NCBI RefSeq assembly: GCF_003386285.1
Contig: NZ_QPNC01000004.1
Location: forward strand, 1-64,000
DNA from: Nocardiopsis sp. FIRDI 009
GTDB taxonomy: Bacteria; Actinomycetota; Actinomycetes; Streptosporangiales; Streptosporangiaceae
Length of the DNA: 64,000 nucleotides
Direction of reading: 5' to 3'
The translations under genes and the position numbers were made by a program. Within the stretch, counting starts at the first letter, position 1. Each line of letters opens with the position of its first letter. Under the pieces are notes generated by a model. That model did no database searches, was not told the DNA's origin, and saw nothing but the letters and a program-made list of their open reading frames with translations. Shown here in pieces: positions 44,285 through 51,300 of the stretch.

Positions 44285-45072
44285 TGCTCTCTCCCAACTC
44301 GGGATCAGCCTTCGGACATCGGCGAACGGAAGCCCTCACAGCACGGTGGGAACGGCCGGGCCGAACACGGGTATCGGCGATCAATACTCAGGCCCGCTGA
44401 AGCCGGAATCCGGATGTCGGCGAAAGCGAACTCGGACTGGACGGTGAACCCACGAAAACCTCACTCACGCCAGGAGACGGTGGGACCACGGTTCGTGGCA
44501 TCCCAATAATCGGGCGGACACAACATCCTTTCCGTATCGCCACCATGCCCTCACCCTTCGGAACAGGCACCGCCCCATCGTCACACCACCGCCGCCGCAC
44601 CTCATCTCCAAAATTGCGACGCACACACTGAAACCACACAAAAGTACCCCTGAACAGGGCTCCAACGAACGAAAGAATCAGGCACACAAAGTCACGCAGC
44701 ATCCACGATCCGTGAAACTCCCAGGGTGGGGACAGATCTCTATCAGAAAGCACCTAAGCCACACCAGCGGACTTGACCCAACTCCAGTCGAGGAAGATTA
44801 AACCGCCAGAGAAACGGGAAAGATCATTTCTCCCCCGACCATCGATAGTTTGATTATTGGTTTCTTGGTCAGATATCGACCAGAGCGGGAAAGGGACCGC
44901 CAAGCGGCGCCGGGGGCCCCGCCGACCGGCGGGGGTCGTCCCACTCCGGGATGCCCCGGTCTCCGGCTCCCGGCGGACCCGGTGCCCGGATGCGGCGGCG
45001 TCGCCCGGGGCCGCCGCGAGGAAGGCTGAGCACGAGTAGAGGGGCCGGGGCCGGGGATCCGATAGTGATTCC
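44285..45072. promoter_or_regulatory. 788-bp divergent regulatory region AraC/TetR
   Basis: The largest non-coding gap in the cluster and locally AT-rich (especially 44,480-44,870). It contains three TCGGCGA sites near the AraC gene, a TGGTC...GACCA half-palindrome (44,866-44,882) and no credible gene. Short open frames across it lack codon bias and ribosome-binding sites. It probably holds promoters for both regulators, and perhaps binding sites for them. Confidence 0.5.
44313..44424. repeat. TCGGCGA repeat set upstream of the AraC gene
   Basis: CGGACATCGGCGAA (44313-44326) and CGGATGTCGGCGAA (44411-44424) are direct repeats differing at two of fourteen bases. A third TCGGCGA lies between them at 44374-44380. 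Location 29-140 bp before the AraC start fits regulator binding sites. Confidence 0.4.
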
Positions 45073-45729
45073 ATGAGTCCACGTAAAGCAGACCCGCGGC
45101 TACGTACCTCACTGATCGACACGGCCGCCCGGCTCCTCTCCTCGGAGGGTCCCCAGGCCCTGTCCACCCGCAGGATCGCCCGCGAGTCCGGCAGCTCCAC
45201 CATGACCGTCTACACCCACTTCTCGGGCATCGGCGGACTGGTGCACGCGATGGTCCGCGAGGGCTTCGCCCGCCTGGAGGAGAGCCTGGCCCGGGTCCGT
45301 CCCACCGACGACCCCGTCCGCGACCTCGCCCTCCTGGGCCGGTCCTTCGTCGACAACGCGTCCAGGAACCGGCACCTGTACCCGGTCATGTTCGGCGGCT
45401 GCTCGATCGCGGGCTTCAGCCTGTCGGAGGAGGACCGGCAGCACGGCCGGTACACGCTCCGCCACGTGACCACGTGCGTGGAGCGCTGTGTCGGGTCCGG
45501 GCGGTTCGACCCCGCTGACCCGGAGCTGGTCGCGCACCGGCTCTGGATCGCCATGCACGGGCTCACCGCCCTGCACCTCGGCTCCTACCTCATCCCGCCC
45601 TACGACGCCGAACGCTGTTTCGAGGACCAACTCGTCTCCCTGATGGTGGGGTGCGGCGACGACCCGACGTCCGCTCGGACGTCGGTCGCCGCGTCCGCCG
45701 GCCTCCTCCCGCCTCCGTGCGACGCCTAG
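45073..45729 (+). CDS. TetR-family transcriptional regulator A
   Basis: 218 residues, ATG. N-terminal TetR DNA-binding domain (residues 10-60): LIDTAARLLSSEGPQALSTRRIARESGSSTMTVYTHF, with recognition helix around SSTMTVYTHF. The C-terminal ligand-binding region (about 65-195) is helical with the YVMFGG-like and VAHRLWIAMHGLTALHLGSY segments (about 160) of the TetR_C branch with the WHG motif. Its stop overlaps the end of the convergent carboxylase gene by four bases. Divergent from AraC across the 788-bp region. It could sense an intermediate or the product and control efflux or PKS expression; the target is unknown. Confidence 0.83.
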   Translation: MSPRKADPRLRTSLIDTAARLLSSEGPQALSTRRIARESGSSTMTVYTHFSGIGGLVHAMVREGFARLEESLARVRPTDDPVRDLALLGRSFVDNASRNRHLYPVMFGGCSIAGFSLSEEDRQHGRYTLRHVTTCVERCVGSGRFDPADPELVAHRLWIAMHGLTALHLGSYLIPPYDAERCFEDQLVSLMVGCGDDPTSARTSVAASAGLLPPPCDA

Positions 45730-47348
45730 AGCGGCACGTTGCCGTGCTTGCGCCTGGGCTGCTCCCTCCTCTTGTCCCGCAGCACGGCCAGCCCCCGCAG
45801 GACCGCCAGCCGGGTGTCGGCGGGATCGATCACGTCGTCGACGAACCCCTCCTCCGGGGCCCGGTAGGGGTGCATCAGCCGCCGCCGGTAGTCGGCCACC
45901 AGCCGCGCCCGGAGCGCCTCCGGGTCGGCCGACGACCGCAGCTCCCTGCGGTGGACGACGTTCACCGCGCCCTCCGCCCCCATCACCGCGATCTCGTTGC
46001 CGGGCCAGGCCAGCGACAGGTCCGTACCGATGGAGCGCGAGTCCATCACGATGTAGGCGCCCCCGTAGGCCTTGCGCACGATCACCTGGACGCGCGGCAC
46101 CGTCGCCTCGCAGTAGGCGTAGAGCAGCTTCGCCCCGTGCCTGATCACCCCCGAGTGCTCCTGGTCGGTCCCCGGCAGGAAGCCCGGGACGTCCACCAGC
46201 GTCACGAGGGGGATGTTGAAGGCGTCGCAGAAGCGGACGAAGCGCGCGGCCTTCTGCGCGGCGTCGCTGTCGAGGACCCCGGCCAGGACCATCGGCTGGT
46301 TGCCCACGACCCCGACCACGGCGCCGTCCATCCGCGCCAGGGCGCACAGCACGTTGGGCGCCCACCCCTCGTGGACCTCGAAGAGGTCGCCCTCGTCCAC
46401 GAGTTCGGCGATGACCTCGCGCATGTCGTAGGGCCGGTTCGGCTCCGCCGGGACGATCTCGGCCAGCCGGGGCCGCCGCTCCCCCTCCGGGTCCCCCGGT
46501 CGGGGTTCCTCGGGCGGGGAGGAGAGGTTGTTGTCCGGCAACAGGGAGACGAGGTGGCGCACGTCCGCCAGGCACTCCTCCTCGTCGTCGTGGACGACGG
46601 TCGCCACCCCGGTGCGCAGCCCGTGGACGTCCGCGCCGCCCAGCTCCTCGGGCCCCACCCGCTCACCGCTCACCGCGGCGATCACGTCCGGGCCGGTCAG
46701 GAACATCCGGGCCGTGCCGCGGACCATGAAGGTGAAGTCGGCCAGGGCGGGCGAGTAGGCTGCGCCGCCCGCGCAGGGGCCCAGGATCACACTGATCTGG
46801 GGGATGATCCCCGAGGCGGCCACGTGCCGCCGGAAGATCCCCCCGTACCCGTCCAGCGAGGCCACGCCCTCCTGGATACGGGCCCCGCCGCTGTCGTTGA
46901 GGCCGATGAGCGGCGCGCCGTTGTCCAGGGCCAGGTCCATCACCCGGTGGATCTTCCTGGCGTGCTCGGCGCCGAGTGATCCGCCCAGGATCGTGAAGTC
47001 CTGGGCGTAGACGAACACACGCCGCCCGTCGATGGTCCCCGCCCCCGTGACGACGCCGTCGGTGTACGGCCGTCTGCCCTCCGTGGCGGGCCCCTCGTCG
47101 CGGCGGCGGCGGAACACCCCCAGTTCAACGAAGGACCCCTCGTCCAGGAGCAGGTCCAGCCGCTCCCGCGCCGTGCGTTTGCCCAGGGCGTGCTGGCGTT
47201 CGACGCCGGTCGGGTCGCCCGCCTCCGTCAGCCCGCGCAGGGTGTCGCGTTCGGAGCGCAACTCCGCCATGGTGCGCGCCGGGGCCGCGCCCGGCCGCGC
47301 GGGCCGGGACACGTCCACGGGTCTGAGGTCGGCCTCGGAGGTGCTCAT
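45726..47348 (-). CDS. Acyl-CoA carboxylase, carboxyltransferase beta subunit
   Basis: 540 residues, ATG overlapping the flavin reductase stop (ATGA). AccB/PccB-type carboxyltransferase with both crotonase-like halves; the N-terminal has GKRTARERLDLLLDEGSFVE (about 55) and the oxyanion-hole GGARIQEGV, the C-terminal FVDVPGFLPGT-like segment and GGAYIVMDSRS. The residue at the specificity position is Ile433, as in the acetyl-CoA-accepting AccB of Streptomyces rather than the Asp of propionyl-specific PccB. It could thus provide malonyl-CoA for the PKS. The biotin-carboxylase alpha and epsilon subunits are not here, so they must come from elsewhere in the genome. Last gene of the PKS operon. 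Confidence 0.87.
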   Translation of the reverse strand: MSTSEADLRPVDVSRPARPGAAPARTMAELRSERDTLRGLTEAGDPTGVERQHALGKRTARERLDLLLDEGSFVELGVFRRRRDEGPATEGRRPYTDGVVTGAGTIDGRRVFVYAQDFTILGGSLGAEHARKIHRVMDLALDNGAPLIGLNDSGGARIQEGVASLDGYGGIFRRHVAASGIIPQISVILGPCAGGAAYSPALADFTFMVRGTARMFLTGPDVIAAVSGERVGPEELGGADVHGLRTGVATVVHDDEEECLADVRHLVSLLPDNNLSSPPEEPRPGDPEGERRPRLAEIVPAEPNRPYDMREVIAELVDEGDLFEVHEGWAPNVLCALARMDGAVVGVVGNQPMVLAGVLDSDAAQKAARFVRFCDAFNIPLVTLVDVPGFLPGTDQEHSGVIRHGAKLLYAYCEATVPRVQVIVRKAYGGAYIVMDSRSIGTDLSLAWPGNEIAVMGAEGAVNVVHRRELRSSADPEALRARLVADYRRRLMHPYRAPEEGFVDDVIDPADTRLAVLRGLAVLRDKRREQPRRKHGNVPL

Positions 47349-47863
47349 CGCGACCCCACCCGGCCGTTCACCTCACCGGTCCGCGGCCCGGACCCCAGCC
47401 CCTGGAAGGCGCCGCCGTGGAAGAGCAGAGCCGACCGGTCCGCCCCGACCTCCGTGTGCAGGACACGGCCGACGAACACCGAGTGGTCGCCCGCCTCGAC
47501 CTCCTCCGTCACCCGGCACTCCATCCATCCCAGGGCGTCGGCGATCAGGGGCGCCCTCGTGCTCGGCCCGGGGAACCACTCCACCGAGGCGAACTGCTCC
47601 AGACCCTCCGGCCGGCCGCGGCTCGCGAAGTACCGGGCCGTGTCCTCCTGCTCGGCGCACAGCACCGACACCGCGAAGTGCCCCTGCGCGACGACCGCCT
47701 TGTGCAGCCGGGCGGTCCCGGAGACACAGCACAGGACCAGGGGAGGGTCGAGGGAGACCGAACAGAAGGCGTTGGCCGTCATGCCGTGGGGGGTGTCTCC
47801 GCCGACCGTGATCACCGTGACCCCGGTCGCGAACGTGGACATCACCCGGCGCAGGTCCACCAC
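47345..47863 (-). CDS. Flavin reductase (E6/HpaC-like)
   Basis: 172 residues. GTG 47863 was chosen because it lies one base after the thioesterase stop and the HpaC fold starts at once (LRRVMSTFATGVTVIT); an ATG at 47926 would overlap the thioesterase by 62 bp and add an atypical tail. Motifs: GMTANAFCSVSLDPPLVL (about residue 28), ALGWMECRVTEEVEAGDHSVFVGRV (about 109). Members reduce FMN or FAD with NAD(P)H and deliver it to separate monooxygenases. SgcE6 in the C-1027 pathway supplies SgcC. Here possible clients are the HpaB-like enzyme and the two acyl-CoA-dehydrogenase-fold monooxygenases. Lies in the PKS operon. Confidence 0.83.
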   Translation of the reverse strand: MVDLRRVMSTFATGVTVITVGGDTPHGMTANAFCSVSLDPPLVLCCVSGTARLHKAVVAQGHFAVSVLCAEQEDTARYFASRGRPEGLEQFASVEWFPGPSTRAPLIADALGWMECRVTEEVEAGDHSVFVGRVLHTEVGADRSALLFHGGAFQGLGSGPRTGEVNGRVGSR

Positions 47864-47864
47864 G

Positions 47865-48341
47865 TCAGGCCACCACCCCTCGCTCGGGCACCCGGCCGAC
47901 CGCCGCTCCGCCCCCGTCCGAGGCATAGGGGGCCAGGGCCGCGCGCAGCTCCTCCGGGACGCGGGTGGGCACGGTGGCCGTGTTCGGCCCCCGCATACAG
48001 GCGATCCGCTGGGACCCGCGGGCCACCAGTGTCTCCCCCTCCGGGTCCAACCGGACGTAGTCGAAGGAGAACCCCACCTGCGTCTGGGTCAGCTCCCCCA
48101 GCCGCATCCGGACGGACAGTTCGTCGAAGGCGGTGATCTCCGCGAAGAACTCGCAGTCCACCCGGAGCGTGAACAGCTTCAGATCGTCGCGCAGGTCGGC
48201 CAGGACGCCGGGGGCCCGCTCCTTGAGGAACATCTCCCGGCAGCGCCCCTGCCAGCGCAGGTAGTTGACGTAGTAGACGTTGCCCACCAGGTTGGTTTCC
48301 TCGAAACCGACGGTGTGGCGGATCTCGTAGTAGTCGGACAT
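47865..48341 (-). CDS. tebC: Enediyne thioesterase (TEBC/E10)
   Basis: 158 residues, ATG 48341 overlapping the PKS stop (TGATG), with GAGGAGAG upstream. Hot-dog-fold acyl thioesterase of the enediyne branch (CalE7, SgcE10): YEIRHTVGFEETNLVGNVYYVNY (residues 4-26) and WQGRCREMFL (about 29), then VDCEFFAEITAFDELSVRM and QTQVGFSFDYVR. It releases the polyene from the PKS acyl carrier by hydrolysis, followed in known systems by decarboxylation to the conjugated heptaene. A short C-terminal extension (GGGAAVGRVPERGVVA) is low-complexity. Always the partner of PKSE, and strongly diagnostic. Confidence 0.93.
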   Translation of the reverse strand: MSDYYEIRHTVGFEETNLVGNVYYVNYLRWQGRCREMFLKERAPGVLADLRDDLKLFTLRVDCEFFAEITAFDELSVRMRLGELTQTQVGFSFDYVRLDPEGETLVARGSQRIACMRGPNTATVPTRVPEELRAALAPYASDGGGAAVGRVPERGVVA

Positions 48342-51300
48342 CAGCTCTCCTCTCCGGCCAGGAAGGCGAACACCACCGGATCGGGGTCGCCGTTGAGGGT
48401 GGTCACCCAGGTGGCGACGCGCAGGCCGCCGGACGCCAGGACCACCCATCCGTGCTCCAGGACCGACTCCAACGTCAGCGCCCGGCTGGTGTCGCCCGCC
48501 TTGCGCAGACACTCCAGGGCGCCCCACAGCCGCGCCGCCGCGACGTGGACCGACTCGTCCGCCTCGGCCGCGACCAGGTGCCGCACCGACGCGGCGTCCC
48601 GGCCCAGCAGCCCGTCCCACTCCCGGTCGGAGCGTTCGACGACGGTCTCCACGTCGCAGGCGAGGCGCTCCTGGCCCACGACCGCCAGGGTCAGCCCGGC
48701 GCCGTGGGAGGCGGAGACCCGCACCCCCGGGACCTCCGGTCGGCCGTCCGGCCTGCGGCGCACCCGCACGGGTCGGTTCAGCGCCCGGCCGACCGCCAGT
48801 TCGGTCCGGCCCGCGCGGTCCTCGCTCCCCCCGCCTGGGCGGGGTTCGGGGTCGGGGTCGACGACCACGGCCCTGGCGCCGCCGAGCACCGTCTCCAGCT
48901 CCCTCTCCAGGTGGGGGCCGAGCAGGGCGGGCACCCACGGACCGGCCCCGCCGCTCCTGCGCACCGCCCGCAACCGCAGGCCCTCCCAGCGTTCGACCAC
49001 CCGACCGGAGGTGTCCCGCAGGTCCACGTCGTAGACGTAGGAGTCCCCGTCCTGGAACCGTTCGCGGGCGGCCAGGAGGACGCGGTCGGACCCCTGGTCC
49101 TCCGGTCGTGCCAGGACGATCCGGTCCACGCCCTCGGGCAGGAGGGTGCCGTCGGGGACGCACGCCTGGAGGACGTGCATGGCGGCGTCCCGCACACCCG
49201 GGTCGGCCAGGACCCGCTCCTGGGGCAGGAACGAGCCGAACCAGTCGCCCGGTGCGGTCGTGGACAGCTCCGCGACCACGTGCCGGGCGCTCACCCTGCG
49301 GTAGGAGAGCAGTCGTTGGAACCTCTTGCCCTGGAAGAGCACGTCCCCGTACATCTCGGCGGGGTCGATCGGGACGCCGGGCAGCAGGGTCTCCGCCGCC
49401 TCCGCCCCGGTCCGACCGTCCTCCGGTTCCGGGCGCGGCCAGCGCAGGAGCGCGCGGAAGTGGTCGGCGTCGTAGCCGGTCTCCTCACTGCGGATGACGA
49501 CCTCCACCGTGTGGGCGTCGCGCACCAGGGCGGCCACCCTCAGCGTGGTCCGGCCCCCGGGGCGGACGGCCACGGGCCGCAGGAACCGCGCCTCCTCCAT
49601 CACGGGCGGGCCCTCGTGTCCGCTGACGGCGGCGGCCACCTGGGTCATCGCCTCCATGCCGATCACGGCGGGGAAGAGCATGTCGCCGTCGAGCAGGTGG
49701 TCGTCCAGGTAGGGGTCGTCGGTCGAGGACAGCTCGGCCTCGGTGACCAGCTCGACCCCCGGGTAGTGCACCAGGACCCGGTCCGTGAAGCGGCCGAGGG
49801 GGAGTTCGCGCTCCTCGGTCGCCAGCGTCGGCAGGCCGCCGGTGCGCCCGCTGACCACCAGGACGGGACCCGCGGAGGGGTCGGCCAGCACCCGGTGGAG
49901 GACGGCGATCCCCTCCTCCGCGGAGACCGGAGTGATGCCGTCCCGCAGCAGCGCCTCGACCACCCCGAGGCGCTCCCCCATCCCCGCGCCGGACCAGACC
50001 GACCACTCCAGGGCCAGGACCCGCGTGTGCGGGTGCTCCCGCCCGTACTCGACCGTCATCTCGGTGAGCCAGTCGTTGGCGGTGGAGTAGTGCGCCTCAC
50101 CGCGCAGTCCGGCCCGGCCGATGATGCTGCCGAACGTGACGAGCAGCCGCAGGCGCTCCGGATCCAGGGCGGCGAGGACGGCCTCGAGCCCGTCGGTCTT
50201 GGGTGCGAGCGTGCTCCGGAAGGCCGGTTCGGTGAGGCCGCCCACGGCGGTGGGCTCGTTGCGCCCGGCCCCGTGCAGCACCGCGGTCACGGTCCCCAGT
50301 TCCTCCTGGAGGGACCGCACCGCGCTTCGGACCTCCTCCTCCCGGGTGACGTCGGCTCGGGCGTAGCGGTGGTGGACCCCGGCCGCCGCCATGCGCTCCA
50401 GGTTGGCGGCCAGTTCGGTGTCCTCGTCCCGGTCCGCGCGGCCCAGGAGGGCCAGCCGGACCCCGTACTCGGCGGCCAGGGACAGGGCGCACTCGGCGGT
50501 GATCCCCTTACCCCCACCGGTCACCAGCAGGACGTCGTCCGGGCCGAGCGGGGCGGGGGCCTCCTGCGGGGCGTCCGCGGGGAGCACGGCGCGCAGGACC
50601 GGCACGGTGCGGCGGCCCTCGGCGTCGTAGCGGGACTCCGCGTACGCCGAGGCGGGGGTGGCGGCGGTCTCGGCGACCACCCGGCGCACCGCCTCGGCGC
50701 GCGCCTCCGGGGACGCGGGGGCGGGGTCGTGGAGGGTGACCACGGTGGTGGTCACCCCCGGCAGTTCCTGGTGCAGCGTCCTGGCCACCCCCGACGCGCC
50801 GCGGCGGCCCTGGACCACGACGAACCGCGTCCGCGCGCCGGCAGCCAGCACCGAGCGGGCGGCGTCGAGGAACGTCCCCACCAGGTGGGCGCCGCCGTCG
50901 GCGGGCAGGCACAGCAGGACGCCGTCGCCGACCCCGGAGAGCGCTTCGCGCAGCGGTTCGGCCAGGGGGTGGTCCGGGGAGGCGTACACGCTCCACCCCG
51001 AGCCGTCCGGGTCGGGCGCGTCGGCCGCCGCGGTCTCGGGCGCGTCCGCGCCGACGTGGGCGACCTCGAAGGCGCGGACCCAGGGGGCCGCCCCCGGCAC
51101 CTGCCCCGACGCGGCCCTGCCGTCGTCGGTCCGGGCCAACGCGTCGACGGTCTCGGCCAGCTCGCGCAGGCTCGACGTGGCGTACCCCGAGGTCGCCCCC
51201 ATCGGGGGCAGGCCCAGCCGCTGGGTGACCTCGTTGACGATCTGGCCGACCGTGATGGAGCTCAGGTGGAGGTCGTCCAACGGGCGCGTGTCGTCGCCCA

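Noticed and set aside
44388..45203. Short minus-strand open frames in the AraC/TetR gap
   Set aside because: No ribosome-binding sites, no codon bias, and the second runs into the TetR gene. Treated as regulatory DNA.
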